Below are positions 24,901 through 32,969 of a DNA stretch of 64,000 nucleotides, piece after piece. The stretch comes from UMGS1696 sp963642885 (GTDB lineage: Bacteria; Bacillota; Clostridia; Oscillospirales; CAG-272), in contig CAVIJI010000008.1 of NCBI GenBank assembly GCA_963642885.1, positions 15,520 to 79,519 on the forward strand. Reading direction: 5' to 3'. The notes under the pieces were generated by a model. That model searched no databases. It saw only the letters and a program-made list of their open reading frames with translations, and was not told the DNA's origin. Each line of letters begins with the position of its first letter. Position 1 is the stretch's first letter. The position numbers were made by a program, and so were the translations under genes.

Positions 24901-27171
24901 TTGGAAAAAATATTCGAATACCTAAAAAGAAGCCTGACAATCGCATGGAAAAGCGTATTTTTTAATTTTAAACAGTATTTTTGCTTCTTCATGGCGATAA
25001 TCATTGTTCAGGTACTCTACGGAATGATGTCGGTATCGGCGGATAACAACAACAATGTCGAATACCAGCATGTTATGGAAGAATACAACTATCATATGGT
25101 GCTCAAGGGATTGAATGAAGACCAAGCCCGCTACCTTATTAAAGACGAGGGAACGGTATTCAAGAGCGATGTGATATTCGAAGTCGTCTCTTCCGAACAA
25201 TACGTTAACTCACTCACAGGCGAGAACAGATATGATGTGTATCTGTACTTCACAGGCGACCTTGACCAGTGCATGAAGAGGTTCGAAAAGAGCTATCAGC
25301 CCGATTTAGCCGCTCTCGGTGATGCGGACAGAACGTTCACAAAAGCTACGACACCTCTTATGACTTTCTCGAAAAATATTGCCGCCAATACGACAACATT
25401 TGTCTTTGTAACGATAATACTTCTTGCCGTATCGATATTCCTGCTTACATCACTGTACAATATCAGGATTAACCAGTACAAATTCCAGTACGGTATATAT
25501 CTTACATTCGGTGCCGATTTCAAAATGCTCTTCTCCACCGCATTTTGGGAGCTGTTTGTTATATTCGTTGTTACGTTTATTCCGTCTCTCGGAATCTCCA
25601 CACTTATCTCGTATCTGATGTACAGCGCTTCGGGTTACGGATTTATATTCAACGGCCTGTCGATACTGAAAATATTCCTGTTTACTTTGATTGTAATACT
25701 CGCTTCGGTATGGACACCTATGAAGATTATGTCCGTGAAGGACCCTATGTCCCTTATCATTACGGAAGATAACTCCAACCTTGTAACATCCCCTATGCGT
25801 TCTTTCAATATTTTTGCGGAAAAGTTCCCCGTAAAGTACGAATTCTATTCGATTTGGCGTTTCAGAAAGTACAATATACAGCTTCTCAGCACTGCTATCG
25901 TATTCTGTGCACTGTTTATCATGGGACTCTACATGGCGGACATCTACACTACGGACTTATATTACCCTCGTCCTCAGTTCGAGGTTAACCTCTCGGAATC
26001 CGGCTTTGAATATGATGAGCTTATGAGCACAGAGCTTTATAATATGAGCGGTGTAAATGCGGTTGAGATCAACGATAACTCCACGGAAGCCTACGAAAAT
26101 GCTTCTCACATGATAGTAGAGAAGAAAAACGTACGTGCATTTAAAAATCTCGTTAATTATGCGGGAACCGAGTTTGACACAGGCGACAAGAACTGGCGTG
26201 TATCAAGCGACATTGTCTACAAGGCCATGACCGCCGAGCAGGTGCGTATCCTCGAGGATTATGATTACGAAGGAGATGTCACGAGCGTTCTTCAGCCGGG
26301 TTATGTTGTTATAGGCGACTCCATATCAAACGTCCCGACATATAAGTTTAATGTCGGAGATAAGATATATATTTCCGTTAAGACAGGCCAAATCAAATCT
26401 GTCGATTCGAATGTAACAGGACGTTCTCTTCTGAAAAACCAGATTGATTTCTTCCATTACGAATACCATGAATTCACAATCGGCGCGATAATCTATGATA
26501 TTCCCTCCGGATCCACTCCCATATTCATGAATTTCGACGATTACTACACAATCACGGGAAAAGTTCCGAAAGCCACATCATTCAATGTTTATGTCGAAAA
26601 GGATATAACAACAGAAGAAGTTAACGCACTGTATTCCGAAATCAGAAGCTGGAGCCATACTTACGGTGATGTTAAGGTATCCAACAAGGATATTACATTG
26701 ACCAACGCTATCGCAGCAGATAAGCACTATAATGAGCTTTATATCTGTATTTCTCTGCTTATTCTTCTCATTTCTCCTCTGGTATGGTTCTTCTCACAGA
26801 CACTTTACTACACAAAGAGAGAAAAGGAATTCAATATCCTTCAATCAATCGGTGCTATACAGAAGGAAATCAAACAGATTTATCTGCAGGGCGGCTTGTG
26901 TATGGCTGTAATGTCGCTGTTCGTTTCGATAATACTCAGCTATGCGGGCAGCTATATCCTCTTCTACATCTACAATGTAGTTATGCCGTATTTCACCGGC
27001 GAAAATGTCCGTTATGTGTTCTATATGCCATGGTATGCTATCCTTACAAGCATCGTTATGTCTGTGGCATGCGGATTCTTCTCTACATACCTCCCGTACA
27101 GAAGCTATTACAAGAGCCGCTACTCACTTCAGAACGGCGGAGCGGGCGCCGAATATTCCGGAGAAGAATAA
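24901..27171 (+). CDS. ABC transporter permease, FtsX/MacB-like, two repeats
   Basis: The large membrane subunit (about 756 aa) has two FtsX-type units, each with one helix, an extracellular domain and three helices. Helices lie near residues 28-47, 165-190, 208-240 and 255-278, then 318-342, 628-650, 680-705 and 718-742. The second extracellular domain is large (about 343-625). Such permeases export or extract peptides, lipoproteins or antibiotics; the substrate is unknown. The cognate ATPase follows. The start is uncertain. A strong ribosome site AAAGGAGG (24841-24848) suits a TTG at 24859 in the same frame, but TGA interrupts at 24880. The next in-frame starts are CTG 24886 and TTG 24901. 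Confidence 0.85.
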   Translation: MEKIFEYLKRSLTIAWKSVFFNFKQYFCFFMAIIIVQVLYGMMSVSADNNNNVEYQHVMEEYNYHMVLKGLNEDQARYLIKDEGTVFKSDVIFEVVSSEQYVNSLTGENRYDVYLYFTGDLDQCMKRFEKSYQPDLAALGDADRTFTKATTPLMTFSKNIAANTTTFVFVTIILLAVSIFLLTSLYNIRINQYKFQYGIYLTFGADFKMLFSTAFWELFVIFVVTFIPSLGISTLISYLMYSASGYGFIFNGLSILKIFLFTLIVILASVWTPMKIMSVKDPMSLIITEDNSNLVTSPMRSFNIFAEKFPVKYEFYSIWRFRKYNIQLLSTAIVFCALFIMGLYMADIYTTDLYYPRPQFEVNLSESGFEYDELMSTELYNMSGVNAVEINDNSTEAYENASHMIVEKKNVRAFKNLVNYAGTEFDTGDKNWRVSSDIVYKAMTAEQVRILEDYDYEGDVTSVLQPGYVVIGDSISNVPTYKFNVGDKIYISVKTGQIKSVDSNVTGRSLLKNQIDFFHYEYHEFTIGAIIYDIPSGSTPIFMNFDDYYTITGKVPKATSFNVYVEKDITTEEVNALYSEIRSWSHTYGDVKVSNKDITLTNAIAADKHYNELYICISLLILLISPLVWFFSQTLYYTKREKEFNILQSIGAIQKEIKQIYLQGGLCMAVMSLFVSIILSYAGSYILFYIYNVVMPYFTGENVRYVFYMPWYAILTSIVMSVACGFFSTYLPYRSYYKSRYSLQNGGAGAEYSGEE

Positions 27172-27321
27172 TATCATCCTCAATGTGATTATGTCTTCTT
27201 CAGATAGTTCGGTACAAAGATTTTCGTCACAGACGATACAGACGAACTAATCGAAATTTTCAATTTAAATTTAATTCTTACAAATCATCCAATGATTATG
27301 TGAAAGGTCAGGATTATAAAA

Positions 27322-28053
27322 ATGGCTGATACAATAGAATACATGCTGCAAACCGAAAGCGTTATTAAACAATATAAGCAATACGATACGGTTATCACAG
27401 CCGTAAACAGAGTAAGCATTAAAGTCGAGCCCGGTGAGTTCGTTGCGATCATAGGTACATCGGGTTCAGGTAAATCTACGTTCCTTCATATATGTGCGGG
27501 CCTTGATTCAGCCGATGCGGGAAGAGTATTGATTCGCGGTCAGGATATCACAAAGATGTCAGCAGATGAACTCAGCCGTTTCCGCGGCATGAATATGGGA
27601 TTCATCTTTCAGAGACATAACCTTATTCCGCAGTTCACCGCACTTGAAAACATACTCATCCCGACCATGATGTGCAACAAGTCCGAGCTTTCATATCAGG
27701 AAACGCTTCGACGCCTGGTTGAAACATTGCAGCTGACAGAACGACTCAATCACCTGCCGTCAGAGCTTTCCGGCGGTCAGCAGCAGAGAGTTGCCATTGC
27801 AAGAGCTCTTATTAATATGCCCGATATAGTATTTGCGGATGAGCCTACAGGAAACCTCGACAGAAACAATGCCGATGAAGTTTTAAAGCTTCTTCTCAAA
27901 ACAAGAGAAGAAATGGGACAGACGCTTATCATGGTAACACATGACTTATCCATAGCGGATCATGCGGACCGTATCTTCCGCATGGACAACGGTATTCTTT
28001 CGCTTGAAAGAGACTATATCGGCGGAACAAAGCGTACAATCAACGGTTATTAA
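27322..28053 (+). CDS. ABC transporter ATP-binding protein (LolD/MacB-type)
   Basis: The 243-aa ATPase has Walker A GTSGSGKST, Q-loop FQRHNLIPQFTALENI, signature LSGGQQQRVAIARA, Walker B IVFADEPTGNLD and the H-loop MVTHD. The ADEPTGNLD form is typical of ATPases paired with FtsX-like permeases, matching the gene just upstream. AAAGGTCAGGA precedes the ATG. The intergenic 150 bp carries no obvious terminator, so the pair is probably one operon. No two-component genes are adjacent, unlike most bacitracin-type (BceAB) systems. Confidence 0.92.
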   Translation: MADTIEYMLQTESVIKQYKQYDTVITAVNRVSIKVEPGEFVAIIGTSGSGKSTFLHICAGLDSADAGRVLIRGQDITKMSADELSRFRGMNMGFIFQRHNLIPQFTALENILIPTMMCNKSELSYQETLRRLVETLQLTERLNHLPSELSGGQQQRVAIARALINMPDIVFADEPTGNLDRNNADEVLKLLLKTREEMGQTLIMVTHDLSIADHADRIFRMDNGILSLERDYIGGTKRTINGY

Positions 28054-28064
28054 TTCCATATAAA

Positions 28065-28105
28065 GACTCCGTATGTCTCGATATAATGAGAGATATGGAG
28101 TTTTT
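28065..28105 (+). terminator. Terminator after the ABC ATPase gene
   Basis: ACTCCGTATGTCTC and GAGAGATATGGAGT form an imperfect stem followed by T5. Confidence 0.7.
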
Positions 28106-28149
28106 CTTGTAAATCAATACAACAATTCAAAAACACAAGGAATCGCACA

Positions 28150-29550
28150 ATGAAATCATCATCAAAATCAGTCTATGTTTGCAGCGAATGTGATTACCAG
28201 AGCTCGAAGTGGTTGGGTAAATGTCCGAGCTGCGGAGCTTGGAATACATTCGTCGAAGAAACATATCAGGTTTCACCTAAATCGAGCTTATCAAAGAGTG
28301 CATCGGGTACTGTTAAGCTTGACAGAAATTACGAGCACGCTCAAAAATTCGGTGAATTTACTATGCCTGATTATCTGCGGCACAGTACCGGCATAAGTGA
28401 GCTTGACCGTGTGCTCGGCGGAGGTATGGTCGAAGGATCGGTAGTATTACTTGCGGGTGAGCCGGGTATAGGCAAGTCCACATTACTTATGCAGTTATGC
28501 GGTCAGATCGGTAATTCATGTAACGTATTATATGTTTCCGGTGAAGAATCAAAAGTCCAGCTTAAGATGCGTGCAGACCGTTTAGGCGTAAACGCAGAAT
28601 TCGTATATGTTCTTACCGCGACTGACATTTCGGAAATTACCGCAGAATTCGATAGACTCAAACCTGACGTTATGATTGTTGACTCGATTCAAACCATATA
28701 TACAGAGACATCTTCTTCGATGAGCGGAAGTGTCACGCAGGTTCGGGAATGTGCTTCGATTCTTATAGAACGTGCGAAAAGCAACGGTACATCGATAATA
28801 ATTGTCGGACACGTCAATAAGGAAGGCGGTATTGCCGGACCTAAGGTACTTGAACACATGGTTGACGCTGTGTTGTACTTCGAAGGTGACCGACGCCAGC
28901 CTCACCGAATAATTCGTGCTATAAAAAATCGTTTCGGTTCGACTAATGAAATCGGAGTTTTCGAAATGTGCGAGGACGGTCTCGAAGAGGTCGCAAATCC
29001 GTCGGCTATGCTTCTCGAAGGCAGACCTATAGGTGTCAGCGGAAGCTGTGCCGTATGTATAATGGAAGGAAGCCGCCCGCTTATCGCGGAAATACAGGCT
29101 CTCGTTACACCCACGGTATTTCCCTCCCCCAGACGAACATCCAACGGTATAGACTATAATCGCATGTGTCTGCTTCTTGCCGTACTTGAAAAGAGACTCG
29201 GACTGAAATTTTCTGCTTGCGATGTTTATCTTAATGTAATAGGCGGCTTAAAGCTTGATGAACCATCGATAGATGCCGCTGCTTGCCTGGCTATGATATC
29301 CTCACTCAGAGATATACCTGTACCCGATAATGTAATTGCTTTCGGTGAGGTGGGTCTTTCGGGAGAATTCCGTTCTGTCGCTTCAATTGAGCAGAGAGTA
29401 AATGAAGCATATCGTTTAGGTTTTACGAAGATAGCACTGCCTAAACGTTCACATCTCAAAAATATTCCGGACGGAGTAGAGCTCGTTCACTTGGGAGGCA
29501 TATACGATGCTTTGAGGCTTCTCTCCGAAGATAAAAAATCAAGCACTTGA
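28150..29550 (+). CDS. radA: DNA repair protein RadA (Sms)
   Basis: RadA is a RecA-like DNA helicase that promotes branch migration in recombination. The N-terminal zinc finger uses Cys11, Cys14, Cys25 and Cys28 (CSECDY...KCPSCG). Walker A is GEPGIGKST (103-111), and the family-specific KNRFGS motif is present around residue 260. A Lon-type C-terminal domain covers about 290-460, with DEPSIDAAACLAMISS. At 466 aa it is complete. The hisS promoter overlaps its stop codon. Confidence 0.97.
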   Translation: MKSSSKSVYVCSECDYQSSKWLGKCPSCGAWNTFVEETYQVSPKSSLSKSASGTVKLDRNYEHAQKFGEFTMPDYLRHSTGISELDRVLGGGMVEGSVVLLAGEPGIGKSTLLMQLCGQIGNSCNVLYVSGEESKVQLKMRADRLGVNAEFVYVLTATDISEITAEFDRLKPDVMIVDSIQTIYTETSSSMSGSVTQVRECASILIERAKSNGTSIIIVGHVNKEGGIAGPKVLEHMVDAVLYFEGDRRQPHRIIRAIKNRFGSTNEIGVFEMCEDGLEEVANPSAMLLEGRPIGVSGSCAVCIMEGSRPLIAEIQALVTPTVFPSPRRTSNGIDYNRMCLLLAVLEKRLGLKFSACDVYLNVIGGLKLDEPSIDAAACLAMISSLRDIPVPDNVIAFGEVGLSGEFRSVASIEQRVNEAYRLGFTKIALPKRSHLKNIPDGVELVHLGGIYDALRLLSEDKKSST

Positions 29551-29575
29551 CAAAAATATTAAAATGTTGTAGAAT
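29547..29575 (+). promoter_or_regulatory. Promoter of hisS
   Basis: TTGACA (29547-29552) and TAGAAT (29570-29575) have a 17-bp spacer. The -35 box contains the radA stop codon. Confidence 0.75.
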
Positions 29576-29606
29576 GTATTATTAAATCATCAAAGGAAAC
29601 ATTACA

Positions 29607-30851
29607 ATGAAAATAACACCTGTAAAAGGCACTTCGGATTACCTTCCGAATGAAGTTCTCATACGCGACTATCTCCAGAACAGCATTCTCGAAACATATC
29701 GTTCGTGCGGCTTCGAGAGAATATCAACACCTATAATCGAAGACATCGAAAATCTCGATAAAAGCGACGGCGGTGAAAATCTCAACTTAATATTTAAAAT
29801 CATGAAGCGCGGCGAGAAGCTCGAAGAAGCTCTTTCGTCTGATAATGTTAATGAAAAAGAAATAGCCGACATGGGTTTGAGATACGACCTCACTCTTCCT
29901 CTGACACGCTACTACTCCAATAACCGTGCCAAGCTGCAAAACCCTTTCAAAGTTATTCAGATTGACAGAGTATATCGTGCGGAACGCCCGCAGAAAGGCA
30001 GAATGCGCGAGTTTTACCAGTGCGATATCGATATAATCGGCTCGGATTCATGGACAGCTGAAGTCGAACTCATCACCACTACCGCAAAAGCACTCCACAA
30101 CATCGGCTTCACCCGTTTCGGAATAAGGATTAACGACCGCAGACTGCTCAAGGCCATTATAATGGGCGCGGGATTTTCCGAAGCTGACTGTGACTCGATA
30201 TGCATTTCACTCGACAAACTCGACAAGATAGACTTTGACGGAGTCAAAAACGAACTCCTTGAAAAAGGATTCGACCGCAATAAAACAGAAACATTGATAA
30301 GCTCTATAAGTGTTTCTCCGTTCACGCTCGATGATGCTGAAAAGCTCTGCGGCAAGCTCGATTGTATCGACAATCTCAGACACATCATGGATGCCGCAAA
30401 TTCTCTCGCCGACGGATTCGAGGTAACATATGATATGACACTCGTACGCGGTCAGGGTTACTACACCGGCACCGTATTCGAAATTTCGAGTCCCGATTTC
30501 AAGGGTGCTATCGGCGGCGGCGGAAGATATGACAACCTTATAGGTAAATTCCTCGGTGAAAGCATTCCGGCTGTAGGTTTTTCAATCGGCTTCGAGCGGC
30601 TTTGCGCTATTCTTCTCGAACAGAATTATAAAATTCCCACTCAGAAGAAAAAATTTGCCGTTATCTACAATGACGATGAATTCATTGATGCTCTTAAGTA
30701 TGCGGATTCTCTTCGCGGTGAATATGATGTCACGCTTTGTCAATCCGTCAAAAAGCTCGGTAAACTTTTCTCAAAGCTTGAAGAAAACGGTTTCTGCGGC
30801 TGTCGCGTAATGTCACAGGAAGAAGTTAAGTATTTCGAAAATAAAATTTAA
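29607..30851 (+). CDS. hisS: Histidine-tRNA ligase
   Basis: This class II aminoacyl-tRNA synthetase charges tRNA-His. Motif 1 region: KGTSDYLPNEV...GFERISTPIIED. Motif 2: IDRVYRAERPQKGRMREFYQCDIDIIG. Histidine loop: LVRGQGYYTGTVFE, keeping the essential Arg but differing from the common RGLDYYTRT. Motif 3: AVGFSIGFERL. The C-terminal anticodon domain spans about 330-414. At 414 aa it is close to normal. The retained Arg and full C-terminal domain argue for a true HisRS rather than the HisZ paralogue. It has its own promoter rather than a T-box; the T-box just downstream belongs to the next gene. Confidence 0.94.
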   Translation: MKITPVKGTSDYLPNEVLIRDYLQNSILETYRSCGFERISTPIIEDIENLDKSDGGENLNLIFKIMKRGEKLEEALSSDNVNEKEIADMGLRYDLTLPLTRYYSNNRAKLQNPFKVIQIDRVYRAERPQKGRMREFYQCDIDIIGSDSWTAEVELITTTAKALHNIGFTRFGIRINDRRLLKAIIMGAGFSEADCDSICISLDKLDKIDFDGVKNELLEKGFDRNKTETLISSISVSPFTLDDAEKLCGKLDCIDNLRHIMDAANSLADGFEVTYDMTLVRGQGYYTGTVFEISSPDFKGAIGGGGRYDNLIGKFLGESIPAVGFSIGFERLCAILLEQNYKIPTQKKKFAVIYNDDEFIDALKYADSLRGEYDVTLCQSVKKLGKLFSKLEENGFCGCRVMSQEEVKYFENKI

Positions 30852-30859
30852 ATTTGCTA

Positions 30860-30888
30860 TTGACATTTTTGGTAATCAGTGATATCAT
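30860..30888 (+). promoter_or_regulatory. Promoter of the T-box/acyl-CoA ligase transcript
   Basis: TTGACA (30860-30865) and TATCAT (30883-30888) are separated by 17 bp, right after the hisS stop. Confidence 0.88.
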
Positions 30889-30899
30889 ATACATATGTT

Positions 30900-31185
30900 T
30901 ACAATGCGATGATGGAAAAAAAGTAGCATGAGGTACTCTGCAGAGAGTCGGTGGTTGGTGAAAACCGATGAAGTTAACTTGTGTGAATACATTTCCGTAG
31001 CAGCACACCGAAGGGTTGAATATCTTGTATAACCTGTGTAGGCTGTGACGTCTGATATACGTTACAATATCGGGGCATTATTTATTAAGTGCCTGCTGAG
31101 GCTGTACTTGTAAAAGTGCGGTAAATTGAGGTGGTAACACGGTACATCCGTCCTCTGCTTGATTAGTCGGCAGAGGACTTTTTTT
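30900..31185 (+). ncRNA. T-box leader of the acyl-CoA ligase gene
   Basis: Stem I begins near 30910 and carries the loop-E strands AGTA (30922-30925) and GAA (30985-30987), closed below by GGAAA/TTTCC. The apical AGAGAGTCGGTGG-TTGGTGAAAACC region is canonical. The antiterminator holds TTGAGGTGGTAACACGG, with the tRNA-tail-binding TGGT at 31132-31135. That implies discriminator base A73. A terminator GTCCTCTGC/GCAGAGGAC (31150-31178) runs into T7. The specifier is read as UAC (Tyr, 30988-30990) because a conserved purine follows it. A one-base shift would give ACA (Thr). Uncharged tRNA should switch the ligase ON. Confidence 0.93.
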
Positions 31186-31231
31186 GTTCTCCGCCGATCT
31201 AAGAATCATTTCTTATTTTAGAAGGAGGCAT

Positions 31232-31255
31232 AGCCGTACACATAGCAGTACGGCT
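31232..31255 (+). promoter_or_regulatory. Hairpin between ribosome site and start codon of the ligase
   Basis: AGCCGTAC (31232-31239) pairs perfectly with GTACGGCT (31248-31255). It separates the ribosome site AAGGAGG (31222-31228) from the ATG at 31262. Folding out the hairpin would bring the two to a normal distance. There is no alternative start codon in frame nearer the ribosome site. Confidence 0.6.
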
Positions 31256-31261
31256 GAGATT

Positions 31262-32896
31262 ATGGTAATTACCGATCTTCTCGAAAAAAATGCAAAGCTG
31301 TATCCTGATGAAGTGGCATTGGTGGAAATAAACCCCGCAAATCAGCCCGATGTTAATATTACCTGGCGTGAGTATTCATTAATCGAAGCGACACCGGGTG
31401 AAAAATACCGCCGTGAAATGACATGGAAAGAATTCGATACGAAAGCAAATCGTTTTGCGAATCTGCTGAAAACACGTGGTGTTGAAAAGGGCGACAAGGT
31501 TGCCATTTTACTGATGAACTGTCTTGAATGGCTTCCGATTTATTTCGGAATACTCAAAACAGGTGCTCTTGCGGTTCCGATGAACTATCGTTACTCTTCA
31601 GATGAAATCAAGTACTGTACCGAATTAGCCGATGTATCCGTTCTTGTTTTCGGTCCGGAATTCACAGAACGTGTATCCACGGTATTCCTCGATATGCCGC
31701 TTGTCAAGGATTACTTTTTTGTAGGTAAAAATCCGCCCGAATTCGCGGGAAGTTATGACAAGCTTGTTACATACTGCTCATCAACAGCTCCCGCTGTCGA
31801 TTTGAGTGAGGACGACGATGCTGCGATTTATTTTTCATCAGGTACTACAGGATTTCCTAAGGCTATACTTCATGCCCATCGTTCTTTAATCAATTCATGT
31901 CGTACCGAACAGAATCATCATGGTCAAACCAGAAATGATGTTTTCTTATGTATACCTCCGCTTTATCATACAGGTGCTAAGATGCATTGGTTCGGCAGTT
32001 TAATCAGCGGAAGCCGTGCCGTAATTCTCAAAGGTGTATCTCCCGAGTGGATACTGCGTACCATATCAAACGAAAAAGCTACGATTGTTTGGCTTCTTGT
32101 TCCGTGGGCTCAAGATATACTCGATGCCATTGACAGAGGCGACATTAAGCTCGAAGATTACCGTCTGTCGCAGTGGAGACTCATGCACATAGGAGCACAG
32201 CCCGTACCGCCGTCACTTATTAAACGTTGGAAAGCGATTTTCCCTCATCATCAATATGACACGAATTACGGTTTGTCCGAATCTATCGGCCCAGGATGTG
32301 TTCATCTCGGAGTTGACAATATCGACAAGGTTGGTGCCATAGGAGTTCCCGGTTACCTTTGGGAAGCTGACATTGTAGGATCCGACGGACACAGCTGTGC
32401 TGACGAAGAAGTCGGTGAATTGATTGTAAAAGGCCCCGGTGTGATGAAATGTTACTATAAAAACGAGACCGCTACAAACGAGATTCTGAAAAACGGTTGG
32501 CTATATACGGGTGATATGGCCAAGCGTGACAGCGAAGGATTTATTTACCTTGTAGACCGTAAAAAAGATGTAGTTATCACCGGCGGTGAAAATCTTTATC
32601 CCGTACAAATCGAAGATTATTTAAGACAAAACGATAAAATCAAAGATGTGGCTGTCATCGGGCTGCCCGACACGCGGCTCGGTGAAATAGCGGCGGCAAT
32701 AATTGAGCTTAAACCCGACGTCACCGCTACCGAAGACGAAATTAATGAATTCTGTCTCGGTCTGCCGCGCTACAAACGCCCGAAAAAGATTATTTTCGCG
32801 GACGTTCCACGCAATCCCACAGGCAAAATAGAAAAACCTAAGCTCAGAGAGATGTATTGCGGTGTTTCTCTTGTTGAAGCTCAAACAACAAGATAA
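31262..32896 (+). CDS. AMP-binding acyl-CoA ligase under T-box control
   Basis: This is an adenylate-forming enzyme that activates a carboxylic acid with ATP and joins it to CoA. Starting at ATG 31262 the protein has 544 aa. Core motifs are YFSSGTTGFPKA (phosphate loop), NYGLSES, GWLYTGDMAKRD, the hinge RKKDVVITGGENLYP and the C-terminal catalytic Lys in PTGKIEKPKL. There is no thiolation or condensation domain, so it is not an NRPS module. The fatty or aryl acid substrate cannot be read. It is a single gene between a T-box and a terminator. T-boxes normally control tRNA synthetases, amino-acid biosynthesis or transport, which suggests a role tied to an amino acid, perhaps a Tyr-derived aryl acid. 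Confidence 0.9.
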   Translation: MVITDLLEKNAKLYPDEVALVEINPANQPDVNITWREYSLIEATPGEKYRREMTWKEFDTKANRFANLLKTRGVEKGDKVAILLMNCLEWLPIYFGILKTGALAVPMNYRYSSDEIKYCTELADVSVLVFGPEFTERVSTVFLDMPLVKDYFFVGKNPPEFAGSYDKLVTYCSSTAPAVDLSEDDDAAIYFSSGTTGFPKAILHAHRSLINSCRTEQNHHGQTRNDVFLCIPPLYHTGAKMHWFGSLISGSRAVILKGVSPEWILRTISNEKATIVWLLVPWAQDILDAIDRGDIKLEDYRLSQWRLMHIGAQPVPPSLIKRWKAIFPHHQYDTNYGLSESIGPGCVHLGVDNIDKVGAIGVPGYLWEADIVGSDGHSCADEEVGELIVKGPGVMKCYYKNETATNEILKNGWLYTGDMAKRDSEGFIYLVDRKKDVVITGGENLYPVQIEDYLRQNDKIKDVAVIGLPDTRLGEIAAAIIELKPDVTATEDEINEFCLGLPRYKRPKKIIFADVPRNPTGKIEKPKLREMYCGVSLVEAQTTR

Positions 32897-32915
32897 ATTA
32901 TCTATATAAAACAGC

Positions 32916-32960
32916 AACCCTCACAGGTGATGTACTGTACGTACACCGCTCGTGAGGGTT
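32916..32960. terminator. Terminator between convergent ligase and gltD
   Basis: AACCCTCAC and GTGAGGGTT form the outer stem and GGTG/CACC extends it inside. T-rich sequence lies on both sides, so it can serve both convergent transcripts. Confidence 0.8.
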
Positions 32961-32969
32961 TTGTTATAT

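Noticed and set aside
29607..30851. HisZ (regulatory paralogue) instead of HisRS
   Set aside because: Catalytic Arg in LVRGQGYYTG, motifs 2 and 3, and a C-terminal anticodon domain are present, and no his biosynthesis genes are adjacent.
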